A DNA stretch of 64,000 nucleotides from Sneathiella glossodoripedis JCM 23214 (GCF_000616095.1 NZ_BAMS01000003.1:248001-312000), one strand, 5' to 3'. Positions 53,943-63,171 are shown, numbered from the stretch's first letter. Notes: a model not told the origin generated them from the sequence alone. Translations and numbers: made by a program.

Positions 53943-55880
53943 GTGAGTTTGTGGCGGTCGTCCTCAAATAGTCAGAAAAATGCAAAACCTGCGCAAGGTC
54001 GCGCCGGGTCGTCGGCCAATGATGTTGCTCTTGTTGATCGTTTATATGAGCAAGCCTGCTCTGAATTGCTGAGCCAATTCGAAGCGGGCGTGGCGCGCCC
54101 CCAAGTCTCTGCTGCGGTGAAGCAGTTTGCCAAGCAACAGATTGAAACAGAAAATCTCTCCCTAAACGTATTGGAGCAGAGAAATCTGGTGGCGGCGCTT
54201 TCTGATAGAATCTGGAGTGAGTACCAAGCTCGAAATCCTGCTGTAGATCAGAACGCTATTGGGAATGTTGAAGCCGGAAACTCTTCGCAGGATTCAAACG
54301 GGGTTGAGTTACCCTCAGCGACACAGATCGTGGAAGAGGGCGTGACCGTCTTTGGCGTTGATGCTGAAGCACCTGTTGAGGTGAAGGCTGAATTTGAACG
54401 TCCGGAAACTGAATTTCTTTCCAGCAAAGGGGACTTTGAAGAGGAAGAGGATTTCTCACAACCTCAAGTCCCTTTGGCAAATGCTGCACCAATCGAAGAT
54501 CAGGCCTCTGCTGTTGAAAACCCTGAAGCTGCAGGCGATATTGTGCCGCCCGTAGAAGAGGAAGAAAAATCAGCGGATATACTCAAGCTCGAGCCCGTTC
54601 TGGAATCACAAGCTCCTAGGGCGACTTCTCAAATCGAAAAAATAAAAGAACGGATTCAACCTTTATTGCTGGAGCGAATTGACATCAGCGCAGCCGTTCA
54701 AATGGACAGACTGGATCTTGCCAGGGATATTTCAGATATTGTTGCTGATATTCTTGTCGAGGAGCGTATTCAGCTCAATCAGCGTGAGCAAAGGGAGCTG
54801 ATTGAACGCCTCATGCATGATATGCTGGGGCTTGGTCCTTTGGAGCCACTTCTGGCAGATGAAACTATAACAGACATTATGGTCAATGGCCCAAAACAGG
54901 TCTATGTGGAACAAAAAGGTAAGCTGGTTCTGTCTGACTGTCAGTTTCGTGATAATGCACATGTCTTGAGTATTGCTGGCAGGATTGTTAGTCACGTCGG
55001 GCGTCGGGTGGATGAGTCAAATCCGCTGGTTGATGCGCGTCTTGCAGATGGTAGTCGTGTGAATATTATTATTCCGCCCTTGGCAATTGATGGTCCCAGC
55101 ATTTCAATTCGTAAATTTGCCAAGCAGAAAATAACCCTTGATACAATGGAAAAGCAGGGGAACCTGTCTCCAGCTGCCGCAACTGTTTTAAGGGTAGCCG
55201 GTAGATGCAGGCTAAATATTCTGATTTCTGGCGGTACCGGCTCGGGTAAGACAACCATGCTGAACGCTATTTCCCAGTTGATTGATCCGGGGGAGCGGAT
55301 TGTAACGATCGAGGACGCAGCCGAACTGCAATTGCAGCAGCCGCATGTCGTGCGATTGGAAACCCGTTCTGCCAACCTCGAAGGAACAGGAGAAATCAGC
55401 ATGCGTGATTTGCTCAAAAACTCGCTTCGAATGCGTCCTGATCGTATTATTTTGGGGGAAATTCGGGGTAGCGAGGCTATTGATATGTTGCAGGCGATGA
55501 ACACTGGGCATGATGGCTCTCTATCAACTATTCATGCGAACCGTCCTCGTGAAGCACTGACCCGACTTGAAAATATGGTTGGAATGTCTGGAATTAACCT
55601 GCCTGCGAAAGCAGTTCGAACTCAGATTGCATCCGCTATTGATCTTATTGTGCAAGTGAGCCGTATGCGAGACGGTGTTCGCCGCGTCACCTATGTTTCT
55701 GAAGTTGTCGGCATGGAAGAAGATGTCATCACCATGCAGGATCTGTTTTGGTACGAATACCAGGGTGAAGACAAGGGAGGGCGTCTGATCGGCGACTTTA
55801 AATCTTCTGGTTTGCGTCCCCATTTCACGCCCCGCGCTGCTTATTTTGGTCTCGACAAGATGTTGATTGGAGCAATGTGA
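53943..55880 (+). CDS. cpaF: Pilus secretion ATPase CpaF/TadA
   Basis: The motor for Flp pilus extension, 645 residues, starts at GTG 53943. The C-terminal two thirds are a normal CpaF: MLGLGPLEPLLADETITDIMVNGP, Walker A ISGGTGSGKTTMLN, the Asp box region VTIEDAAELQLQQPHVVRLE and the His-box-like MNTGHDGSLSTIHANRP. The first 230 residues contain an acidic, Glu/Pro/Ala-rich linker (about 95-215), which makes it longer than the typical 450-500 residues. The stop overlaps the tadB start (TGATG). Confidence 0.9.
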   Translation: MSLWRSSSNSQKNAKPAQGRAGSSANDVALVDRLYEQACSELLSQFEAGVARPQVSAAVKQFAKQQIETENLSLNVLEQRNLVAALSDRIWSEYQARNPAVDQNAIGNVEAGNSSQDSNGVELPSATQIVEEGVTVFGVDAEAPVEVKAEFERPETEFLSSKGDFEEEEDFSQPQVPLANAAPIEDQASAVENPEAAGDIVPPVEEEEKSADILKLEPVLESQAPRATSQIEKIKERIQPLLLERIDISAAVQMDRLDLARDISDIVADILVEERIQLNQREQRELIERLMHDMLGLGPLEPLLADETITDIMVNGPKQVYVEQKGKLVLSDCQFRDNAHVLSIAGRIVSHVGRRVDESNPLVDARLADGSRVNIIIPPLAIDGPSISIRKFAKQKITLDTMEKQGNLSPAAATVLRVAGRCRLNILISGGTGSGKTTMLNAISQLIDPGERIVTIEDAAELQLQQPHVVRLETRSANLEGTGEISMRDLLKNSLRMRPDRIILGEIRGSEAIDMLQAMNTGHDGSLSTIHANRPREALTRLENMVGMSGINLPAKAVRTQIASAIDLIVQVSRMRDGVRRVTYVSEVVGMEEDVITMQDLFWYEYQGEDKGGRLIGDFKSSGLRPHFTPRAAYFGLDKMLIGAM

Positions 55881-56881
55881 TGTTTGCAGGAGAAGACCAG
55901 CTCACACTGATGCTGATTGTTGGCGGAGCGACGCTTTTTGTCACTTTGGTGCTCGGATTTGCACTTGTTGGAGGAGACGGTAATTCTGCAAGTGCCAAAC
56001 GGCGCCTCGCAAATCTATCTCATGGTCATACTCCGGTAATGCCTAAAAATACTCAGCGGAATTCGGCCCGTATTGATGATCGTCAAAGCAGTATTAAAAT
56101 CCTTGATACGATTGCGCGAAAATTTGTTCCAAAGCCGACTGAATTACGTGCAAGATTACAGAAAACTGGCACAAAACTAACAATCGCGGAATATGCGTTG
56201 ATCACATTTGTGACCATGGCAACCATCTGGGTTTTGATGTATTTTGTTTATGAGCTGCCTCTTGTTTTATGCATCCCAGTGGGGTTGGCTGCTGGGATGA
56301 TTTTTCCGCATTGGACAATTGGTTTTTTGGGGCGGCGACGTGTTAACAAATTCATGAAGCATTTTCCTGAAGCAATTGAATTGCTGGTGCGCGGTCTTCG
56401 GGCGGGTATTCCAATCAGCGAAGCAATTATCACTGTGGGACATGATGCACCTGAACCGATTGCGAGCGAATTCAAGGGTGTTGCAAACACTGTTAAGATG
56501 GGAAAATCTGTAGAAGAAGGACTCTGGGAAGTTTCAAAACGCATTGATGTGCCGGATTTCAAGTTTCTTGTCATTGCCATTTCCATCCAGCGTGAAACAG
56601 GTGGTAATCTTGCAGAAACCCTTGCAGGTCTTGCCAATATTCTGCGCAAGCGTCGCCAAATCAAACTGAAGATCAAAGCGATGTCTTCGGAAGCACGTGC
56701 CAGTGCCTGGATTATTGGATCACTGCCTTTCATCATGTTCTTTCTACTGTGGCTCGCAAACGCTGATTATATCCTCACATTGGTCAACGATCCGCGTGGC
56801 ATATATCTAATTGGTGCGGGACTGACAATGATTGCAGGCGGTGTAGGCGTGATGGCCAAAATGGTACGTTTCGAGATTTAG
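55880..56881 (+). CDS. tadB: Tad inner-membrane platform protein TadB
   Basis: The 333-residue T2SSF-domain protein has an N-terminal helix (LMLIVGGATLFVTLVLGFALV), a central pair of helices (YALITFVTMATIWVLMYFVY; VLCIPVGLAAGMIFPHWTIGF), the family region FMKHFPEAIELLVRGLRAGIPISEAI, and SIQRETGGNLAETLAGLANILRKR. The C-terminal helices end at 56881. With TadC it forms the platform on which CpaF acts. Start and upstream stop overlap as TGATG, meaning coupled translation. Confidence 0.9.
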   Translation: MFAGEDQLTLMLIVGGATLFVTLVLGFALVGGDGNSASAKRRLANLSHGHTPVMPKNTQRNSARIDDRQSSIKILDTIARKFVPKPTELRARLQKTGTKLTIAEYALITFVTMATIWVLMYFVYELPLVLCIPVGLAAGMIFPHWTIGFLGRRRVNKFMKHFPEAIELLVRGLRAGIPISEAIITVGHDAPEPIASEFKGVANTVKMGKSVEEGLWEVSKRIDVPDFKFLVIAISIQRETGGNLAETLAGLANILRKRRQIKLKIKAMSSEARASAWIIGSLPFIMFFLLWLANADYILTLVNDPRGIYLIGAGLTMIAGGVGVMAKMVRFEI

Positions 56882-56891
56882 GAGAGCAGCT

Positions 56892-57873
56892 ATGATAGAT
56901 ATTGCAACCTTGCTCCCCGATTGGATGAAATCTACAGATATTCTGGCCATAATTGCCGGTGTAGCCTCAATGGCGTCCTTCTTGCTGATTTGGAATGCGC
57001 TTTTGGTCAAGGACTCCCTTCCTGATAGAATCAAGGGATTGGAAAACCGCCGCAAGCAATTACGTGATGAAATCGTCAAGAAAAACCCCCAACGCAGTAA
57101 TTTGATTGCAAAAGAAAGCTTTATGCATCGCGTGGTGAAAAAACTACAGTTGATGAAAGGGGAAAGGGCGAAACAGATCTCCGCTCATTTGGCACAAGCA
57201 GGCTGGCGATCAAAAGAAGCTCTGGCAACTTACCTGTTTGCACGGATTTCATTGCCAATACTTTTTGGAGTTCTGGGCGTACTGTATGCTGTTGCTAAAA
57301 ATCCCTTTGACTGGCCGCTTCCTGCAGGCATTGCGGTTGCTCTTGCTGCTGCATTTACGGGTTACATATTGCCGGGAATTATTCTTAAAAACCAGATTAG
57401 TAAACGTTATGCCCTTATTCGCAAAGCGCTGCCAGATGGGTTGGACCTTCTGGTCATTTGTACAGAAGCTGGCTTGAATTTGGATAGCGGCCTTGATCGG
57501 GTTTGCCGCGAGGTTTCAAATTCGGCTCCGGAACTTGCAGATGAATTTGCTTTGACTGCTATTGAATTGGGCTTTTTGCCAGATCGCAAGGAAGCATTGA
57601 TGAATTTGTCTTCACGCGTAGACTTTCAATCCATGAACACGCTCGTCAATACCTTGTTGCAGACAGAAAAATATGGAACGCCTCTTGCGGTTGCTGCGGG
57701 TACTTTCGGCTGAAATGCGGGACGAGCGTTTGATGAAGGCCGAAGAAAAAGCGGCCCGTCTGCCTGCAATTATGACGGTTCCAATGATCCTATTTATTCT
57801 TCCCGCACTCTTTATTGTGCTCATTGGCCCGGCCGTACTTCGCGCTCTTGATGCTTTCTCCGGTTCCGGTTAA
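56892..57873 (+). pseudogene. tadC: Tad inner-membrane platform protein TadC, interrupted (+1 or -2 shift)
   Basis: Partner of TadB. Frame 1 encodes the N-terminal helices, the RKALPDGLDLLVICTEAGLNLDSGLDRV signature and LVNTLLQTEKYGTPLA, then stops at 57713. The last 55 residues (LRVLSAEMRDERLMKAEEKAARLPA, then ILFILPALFIVLIGP) are in the frame open from 57673. Unlike the other breaks in this window, the shift needs one base removed (an insertion) or two added, giving about 326-327 residues, normal for TadC. The break lies at about 57688-57700. Confidence 0.85.
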
Positions 57874-57957
57874 TATTAGTAACTTGGAAAATAATGGGAT
57901 TTACCTTTAGACGGTTTTTCATCGTGAAGGTGAACCACTGGAGAAAGTTTGCGTGTG

Positions 57958-58323
57958 ATGGATCTATTTTCTGGAGTCTCGCAACAGATCGGGGATGATG
58001 AACAGCTTGAAATGTTGCGAGCTGATTTAGGGGACGATGTGCTCTCTTTACTTTTAAACCGGGCCGTTGACGGTGTGCAGGAGACGGTGGACGAGCTTAA
58101 AACATCGGCGGACAACAGCGATACTGAAACACTTAGGCGTTTAGCTCACGCTATGAAAGGCTCCACCGGGTCACTGTATTCAATACGTCTGTCAGAAATG
58201 GCTGCGGTGCTTGAAAAACATCACGCAGAACTAGGCAGGATCAAAGCAAGCTTCCCAGAATTTGAAAAGACCGCAAAAACTACAGTTGATTGGTGGGGTA
58301 CAAAAATCAGCGAATTTGCTTGA
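57958..58323 (+). CDS. Hpt-domain phosphotransfer protein at the end of the tad operon
   Basis: The 121-residue single-domain Hpt protein has the phospho-accepting His in LRRLAHAMKGSTGSLYS, in the conserved HxxKG context. It has helices before and after, and no kinase or receiver domain. It is 85 bases after tadC, with no other two-component gene nearby, so it might relay phosphate to or from a hybrid kinase. The start is ATG 57958 (GGAGAAAG site). A very strong hairpin follows its stop. Confidence 0.8.
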   Translation: MDLFSGVSQQIGDDEQLEMLRADLGDDVLSLLLNRAVDGVQETVDELKTSADNSDTETLRRLAHAMKGSTGSLYSIRLSEMAAVLEKHHAELGRIKASFPEFEKTAKTTVDWWGTKISEFA

Positions 58324-58348
58324 ATTGCAAACTGGATGGAAAGAATGC

Positions 58349-58379
58349 GAACAAGGCCCCAATTTTTGGGGCCTTGTTC
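58349..58379. terminator. Bidirectional terminator after the tad operon
   Basis: GAACAAGGCCCC (58349-58360) and GGGGCCTTGTTC (58368-58379) form a perfect 12-bp stem with an AATTTTT loop. A T-rich tail (TTAATTT) follows on the plus strand. It lies between the Hpt gene and the convergent TPR-SPOR gene and can serve both. Confidence 0.85.
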
Positions 58380-58399
58380 TTAATTTGTAATAAACTCTA

Positions 58400-60292
58400 T
58401 CAGTAAGAAACCGAGGCAGTTGTTTGGTCATCTATAGAAAGTGACCTCTTTTGTTGCTTATGGCCTGCTGTATTGGCTACTACATACCCTTCTTGATCGT
58501 TGGCAGGATCCGCATCGGCTATAGCTTCACCATCAATCTCGATTTGCGAATTCACTTTCGTCAAATAGCAGTCCGTACTTCTTTCTTGCAAGTTTCCGCA
58601 AAGAACACGGGGTGTCTCTTTGGCTGCAAATCCGCCGATACGCACTCGATAATATGTTCCTCGGTTTTCAACTTCGGCAACAGTATAAACAGGGCTATAT
58701 TCATTGAGCAGATCAGGGTGTCGGCTTGTTAATTCACGCCATGCGCGCTTCGCCCGGTCCAGATTTTGAAAGGATGCAACCTGAACGTAATAAAGCGGCT
58801 TTGTATCACCGGGTGCAGTTTGAACTGGTTTACGTGACCACAGATCAGTTGAGCCTCCTGAATACCAGTCATAGGCAATGGGCTGGATATAGGCTTTGTG
58901 GGAGTTTTGCTGATCGTTATCAGGTTCGAGCAGGGCAAGAGGTGGCTCGACCTGTTCTGGTTTATTCTCAACTCTGGCAGTATCAGCGTTATTTTCGGGG
59001 TCTTGGGCGATTGCCTGGTCGCGTATTTCACCATTCTGATCTGCTTCGGTATGAGTTGATACCTTAGTGATTGCATCTAGAGGTTCTGCAGCATATTGCA
59101 TGGCAGATTTATACGCAGGGGCCCGTGCAGCGCTCATTGCTGTTGCCAGTTTGGTCAGTTCTTCAAACGGCTGACTAACATTTTTTTCAGGGGCAGAATT
59201 TGTTGACAGAGCAACAGCTAACTCACTAGATCTCATCGGCTCTTTTGGAGCAGGCTCCGCAATCATGGAACGGCTCCTGTTTGCCATTCGTGCACTCGCA
59301 ATTAAATCCGAAGGTACATCTGGTTCCGCATCTGGTTGAACCCGAATGTCTTTTGTTTCGGTTTTTGTTTCGATAAGTGTATATGGCTGACGAGATGTGT
59401 GGGCTCCTCTATTGCGTGTGGTTTCAGGCGCAACTGCCGCGACAGAAGATGCGTTTTCATGCCTTCCTCTATCGCTATTTAACGCCTGAAAATAAAGGGC
59501 GTTGTTTCTGGCTTCACTTTCGCTCAAGTCCATTCTGGAATAGCGCATGGCATCCGCCGATTTGCCTGCCATACCATATACCAGTGCGAGATTTTGACGA
59601 TGCCGCGCAGTAGCGTTGGGGTGGGCGGTAATGATATCAAACATCGCAATCGCTTGTTCCAGCCTGCCGGTTAGAGCGAGAGAAAGAGCAAGATTGTTTT
59701 GGTATGTCAGATTTGCGGGTTCTGCTTCAATGGCAAGTCTGTAATAATCTTGGGCCTTTTCATGCTCACCTGCACTATCCAGCGCCAACGCCAGACCACC
59801 AAGTGATTTCGCATTCTTTTTGTCGAGTGAAACTGCATGTTCAAAGGATTTTGCGGCTAAATATGGCTTGTCAATTGATAGCAATGTGTAGCCAATTCCT
59901 GAATGAACAGCGGGTAAATCCGGATATTTGGAGGCAAGCTGATTGTATAGGTCGAGTGCAGCTTTTGTTTTTTTGCTTTTGCGCAGAATTTTTGCAATTC
60001 CCAAAACCGGTGTCGGATCCTGAGGTGCTTTTTCTGCTGCCATTGAATAAAATCGCAAGGCAGTTTCAGCTTTGCCTTTCGACCATTCCCGTTCAGCAAT
60101 TCGTATCAGTCGATTTGGTGACAGTTCGCCTGAAAAATCCGTGTCGCCGTTCGTTTCAGTCGCAATTTCGGTACCTTGTGGGGTGGAACTGTAAGGTCCG
60201 TTTTGGGCTGTTCCGCAACTTGCTACAACGAGGCTGGTACCAATTAACAGCATAGCCTTGTTTGCTTTATGAATAGTTTCAAACTGGAGCAC
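58400..60292 (-). CDS. tadD: TadD-like TPR lipoprotein with C-terminal SPOR domain
   Basis: The 630-residue protein starts at GTG 60292 (GGGAGA site), giving a lipoprotein signal HKANKAMLLIGTSLVVASC (lipobox VASC). TPR repeats cover about 70-260 (for example AETALRFYSMAAEKAPQDP; PVLGIAKILRKSKKTKAALDLYNQL is typical). A disordered Ala/Glu/Asn-rich middle (about 270-510) follows. A SPOR domain near the C-terminus (KPLYYVQVASFQNLDRAKRAW ... YRVRIGGFA) binds denuded peptidoglycan glycan in other proteins. The TPR part matches TadD, the pilotin-like lipoprotein of Tad loci; the SPOR tail is an unusual addition. It converges with the tad operon. Confidence 0.8.
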   Translation of the reverse strand: MLQFETIHKANKAMLLIGTSLVVASCGTAQNGPYSSTPQGTEIATETNGDTDFSGELSPNRLIRIAEREWSKGKAETALRFYSMAAEKAPQDPTPVLGIAKILRKSKKTKAALDLYNQLASKYPDLPAVHSGIGYTLLSIDKPYLAAKSFEHAVSLDKKNAKSLGGLALALDSAGEHEKAQDYYRLAIEAEPANLTYQNNLALSLALTGRLEQAIAMFDIITAHPNATARHRQNLALVYGMAGKSADAMRYSRMDLSESEARNNALYFQALNSDRGRHENASSVAAVAPETTRNRGAHTSRQPYTLIETKTETKDIRVQPDAEPDVPSDLIASARMANRSRSMIAEPAPKEPMRSSELAVALSTNSAPEKNVSQPFEELTKLATAMSAARAPAYKSAMQYAAEPLDAITKVSTHTEADQNGEIRDQAIAQDPENNADTARVENKPEQVEPPLALLEPDNDQQNSHKAYIQPIAYDWYSGGSTDLWSRKPVQTAPGDTKPLYYVQVASFQNLDRAKRAWRELTSRHPDLLNEYSPVYTVAEVENRGTYYRVRIGGFAAKETPRVLCGNLQERSTDCYLTKVNSQIEIDGEAIADADPANDQEGYVVANTAGHKQQKRSLSIDDQTTASVSY

Positions 60293-60424
60293 GTTCTTGT
60301 CTCCCTTTGCTGTCCATGATCATTTGCAGGGGAGTCTAAACAATTCTTCCTTAAAAACTGTTAAGAATAACGGTCTGGTTTAAGTAAATTTTTAATAAAG
60401 GTTTTGATCCAAATCTCTTTATCC

Positions 60425-60859
60425 TTATGGTTTTAAACGACGTTTCGCGGGGCGTTGGGGCAATCCTGACATATTCAATAAATCTGGCCTTTGCGGGGGA
60501 ATGAAGTTGGATGGCATCACATCCGACCGATAGCTTTGCGCCATTTGCTGTTCAGTTGGTTGCGCCGGCGCTGATTGCGGGGGGTGTGGTTGCGCTGGTG
60601 CGGGCTGCGCATATCCCTGACTAGTAGTGTTCGTTTCCGGATCTATATATTTATCAAATGTGCCCGCTCGGATCTGGTTGGGAATCTGCTCAAACAAATT
60701 GATTGTGTTTTCTTTTCCAATGCGGTTTACGAAATTTGCAAGGGTAATCGTCAGGAGCCCGGTTCGTAAGGTTTGCTCATCTACAGCCATGTTTTTACAT
60801 TGGTTCATTGCTTCAGCAATTGTTCGGGCAACCAGCCTGTTTGCTTGTTCAGTATTCAT
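60425..60859 (-). CDS. Hypothetical protein with Pro/Gln-rich tail
   Basis: The 144-residue protein is unrecognised. Residues 1-78 look helical and hydrophobic/polar mixed (ARTIAEAMNQCKNMAVDEQTL; key parts TITLANFVNRIGKE, LFEQIPNQI). Residues 80-144 are low-complexity Pro/Gln/Ala with a basic end (RPAKRRLKP). No signal peptide or membrane helix. It is encoded divergently from the Sir2 gene. Function cannot be inferred. Confidence 0.55.
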   Translation of the reverse strand: MNTEQANRLVARTIAEAMNQCKNMAVDEQTLRTGLLTITLANFVNRIGKENTINLFEQIPNQIRAGTFDKYIDPETNTTSQGYAQPAPAQPHPPQSAPAQPTEQQMAQSYRSDVMPSNFIPPQRPDLLNMSGLPQRPAKRRLKP

Positions 60860-60952
60860 GTGAACATCCTCAATTCAGTTTTAGTTTCCAACTTTCCTGT
60901 GATTTAATGACGGTTGAACTGGAAAGATGTGACGATCGAGGGCAAGGCAAAA

Positions 60953-61690
60953 ATGGACGAAATACAAACGTTTCAAAAAATGATTGAGGGGAGCACAAAT
61001 ATCGTTGTCTTTACAGGCGCAGGGATTAGCACTGAGTCTGGCATTCCGGATTTCAGGAGCCCTGGCGGATTGTGGGAAAAAAACAGGCCTATCGATTTTT
61101 CTGAGTTCATGTCTTCACCTGAGGCCCGAAAAGAAGCTTGGCGCCGCAAGTTCGCGATGGAGGAGGTTCTTGGCAATGCAATACCCAATTCAGGTCATTT
61201 GGCAATCGCGAAACTCTATGAGCAACAAAAAATTGGGGCTGTCATAACGCAGAATATAGATGGGTTGCATCAAGCATCGGGTATTCCCGAAGAAGACGTA
61301 ATAGAACTGCATGGCAATACGACATATGCCAAATGCCTAGATTGTCATGAACGAATGAGCCTTGATGCCGTAAAGGTAAAATTTATACCTGATGAAATTC
61401 TTCCTCACTGCGAGAAATGCGGTGGAATTGTCAAGACTGCAACAATTTCATTCGGGCAAGCAATGCCAGTCGCTGAAATGAGAAGGGCCGAAGAAGAGGC
61501 ACTTAACTGTGATTTGATGATTGCTATAGGCTCCTCTTTGGTAGTTTATCCTGCGGCTGATATACCGGTTCTGGCGCGACAGAACGGCGCAAATCTGGTC
61601 ATTTTAAACAGGGAGCCCACGCCACTTGATGGGATTGCGACATTGACCCTAAATCGGGAAATTGGGGAAACGCTGAGTGCTGTCACATAA
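60953..61690 (+). CDS. NAD-dependent protein deacylase, Sir2 family
   Basis: The 245-residue sirtuin has the NAD-binding GAGISTESGIPDFRSP, the TQNIDGLHQ loop, the catalytic His in ELHGNT, a zinc ribbon (CLDCHER ... CEKCGG) and GSSLVVYPAAD. Removes acyl groups from lysines using NAD. ATG 60953 with AAGG is preferred over 60914. It lies upstream of phoR on the same strand, with Pho-box-like sequences overlapping its stop; a functional link to phosphate control is not implied. Confidence 0.92.
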   Translation: MDEIQTFQKMIEGSTNIVVFTGAGISTESGIPDFRSPGGLWEKNRPIDFSEFMSSPEARKEAWRRKFAMEEVLGNAIPNSGHLAIAKLYEQQKIGAVITQNIDGLHQASGIPEEDVIELHGNTTYAKCLDCHERMSLDAVKVKFIPDEILPHCEKCGGIVKTATISFGQAMPVAEMRRAEEEALNCDLMIAIGSSLVVYPAADIPVLARQNGANLVILNREPTPLDGIATLTLNREIGETLSAVT

Positions 61691-61729
61691 TTGTAAGACT
61701 GCTTATACATACTGTCGTAATCTAACATT
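61680..61729 (+). promoter_or_regulatory. Candidate Pho boxes before phoR
   Basis: CTGTCAC-ATAA-TTGTAAG (61680-61697) and CTGTCGT-AATC-TAACATT (61712-61729) fit the 7-4-7 spacing of PhoB sites, the first half of each being a good match to CTGTCAT. They lie 33-82 bases before the phoR start. Inference from pattern only. Confidence 0.5.
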
Positions 61730-61761
61730 AGTTTCATATTTCTGTAGTATTTGGAAATCGA

Positions 61762-63171
61762 ATGCATAATACCCCTGGGTTTCTGAGCAAACTGCTGCTG
61801 TTTATTTTGGTGGTGACCCTGCCTGTTGCAATTCTGGCGATTTGGATGGTCAGCCACGATATCTTAAGTCTGGAATACGGGCTATTGCTCACGCTTACGC
61901 CTGTGGGGCCTGCGGTGTTGCTGTATAATCGTTTGCTGAAGGAAATAGCAGCTTTAACGCGTAAGATGGGATATGCGGTGGTTAATCCACTGGATGCAAA
62001 TGATCCTTCGAACACAGATCGTGGCGGTTTGCTACCGGTTACTGATTTTTTACTGACGATGCAGCAATACAGGCGTGTTCTTACAAAATCACTGAAAGAT
62101 GCAGAAGAGAGCCAAAAAGACGCGGCGCTGTTGTTCAATATCTTGCCAAATTCCGTTTTGGTGCTGGACCACCGTCGTCGGGTTGTACAGTTTAACAATG
62201 CCGCCACCGTGTTCTTTGGTCGTACGAATATGGAAGGTGATTTAACCACATATTTGCGAAATCCGTCATTGATCAAGGCGGTTGATGCGACCCTTGCCGG
62301 TGAAATTACCGGTCGTCGGGTAGAGTTTGAAATGGTGGGAGAGGTCTCTCGCCATATTGCTGCAAATGTCGTTGCATTTGATAGCGGAAAATCTGAAAAG
62401 CTGAGAGTTATTATTACTTTGCATGATTTAACAGCGATCAGGAAAACCGAGCAGATGCGTGTTGATTTTATCGCCAATGCCAGCCATGAATTGCGTACGC
62501 CCCTCGCTATTTTGATTGGGGCAATTGAAACGCTGTTGGGGCCTGCGGCAAATGACCCAAAGGCCCATAAGAGGTTTTTGGAAATTATGCAGGCTCAGTC
62601 TACTCGTATGTCGCAGTTGATTGATGATTTGTTATCTTTGTCGCACATCGAAATGAATGAACATAGCAGGCCTTCAGATGAGGTGAATCTGGGTGATGTC
62701 CTGAACTCTGTTGAAAGTCTGCTCGCAGCCAAGGCCGTGGATTTACAGAAACAGTTGGCTCTTGAAATCCCTGAGCACCCTGTTGTTGTTGCCGGAGACA
62801 AGGACCAGCTTTCTCAGGTGTTTACGAACCTTATTGATAATGCTCTGAAATACAGCCGTGACAATAGCACAGTAACAGTTCGCTTAAAAGATATGGGTAA
62901 AGAAGCTCGTGTACTGATAATCGACCAGGGGGAGGGGATTCCCTCCGAACATCTACCGCGCCTTACAGAGCGATTTTATCGAGTTGATAGTGACCGAAGC
63001 CGTGAGATGGGTGGGACCGGTCTCGGCCTCGCGATTGTCAAACATATTGTGAGTCGCCACAGAGGGCAGCTTGATGTTGACTCGGTGGTAGGAAAAGGCT
63101 CAGTCTTTTCTGTAACACTTCCTTTAAATCAGGCAAAAAACAGCGGAAGTTCAACACTTTCCGAGCTGTAA
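61762..63171 (+). CDS. phoR: Phosphate-regulon sensor histidine kinase PhoR
   Basis: The 469-residue kinase has two N-terminal membrane helices (LLLFILVVTLPVAILAIWMV; YGLLLTLTPVGPAVLLY) without a periplasmic loop, a PAS-like domain (about 130-220: FNILPNSVLVLDHRRRVVQFNNAA region), HisKA with the His in FIANASHELRTPLAIL, and HATPase with DNALKYSRD, DQGEGIPSEH and GGTGLGLAIVKHIV. The phoR-pstS order with Pho-box-like repeats supports PhoR. phoB is not in the window. The start is ATG 61762. Confidence 0.88.
   Translation: MHNTPGFLSKLLLFILVVTLPVAILAIWMVSHDILSLEYGLLLTLTPVGPAVLLYNRLLKEIAALTRKMGYAVVNPLDANDPSNTDRGGLLPVTDFLLTMQQYRRVLTKSLKDAEESQKDAALLFNILPNSVLVLDHRRRVVQFNNAATVFFGRTNMEGDLTTYLRNPSLIKAVDATLAGEITGRRVEFEMVGEVSRHIAANVVAFDSGKSEKLRVIITLHDLTAIRKTEQMRVDFIANASHELRTPLAILIGAIETLLGPAANDPKAHKRFLEIMQAQSTRMSQLIDDLLSLSHIEMNEHSRPSDEVNLGDVLNSVESLLAAKAVDLQKQLALEIPEHPVVVAGDKDQLSQVFTNLIDNALKYSRDNSTVTVRLKDMGKEARVLIIDQGEGIPSEHLPRLTERFYRVDSDRSREMGGTGLGLAIVKHIVSRHRGQLDVDSVVGKGSVFSVTLPLNQAKNSGSSTLSEL

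Noticed and set aside
1869-57873. Programmed ribosomal frameshifting as explanation for the breaks
   Set aside because: The breaks lie in unrelated families that are unbroken in other bacteria, and no shared slippery sequence or downstream structure is seen.
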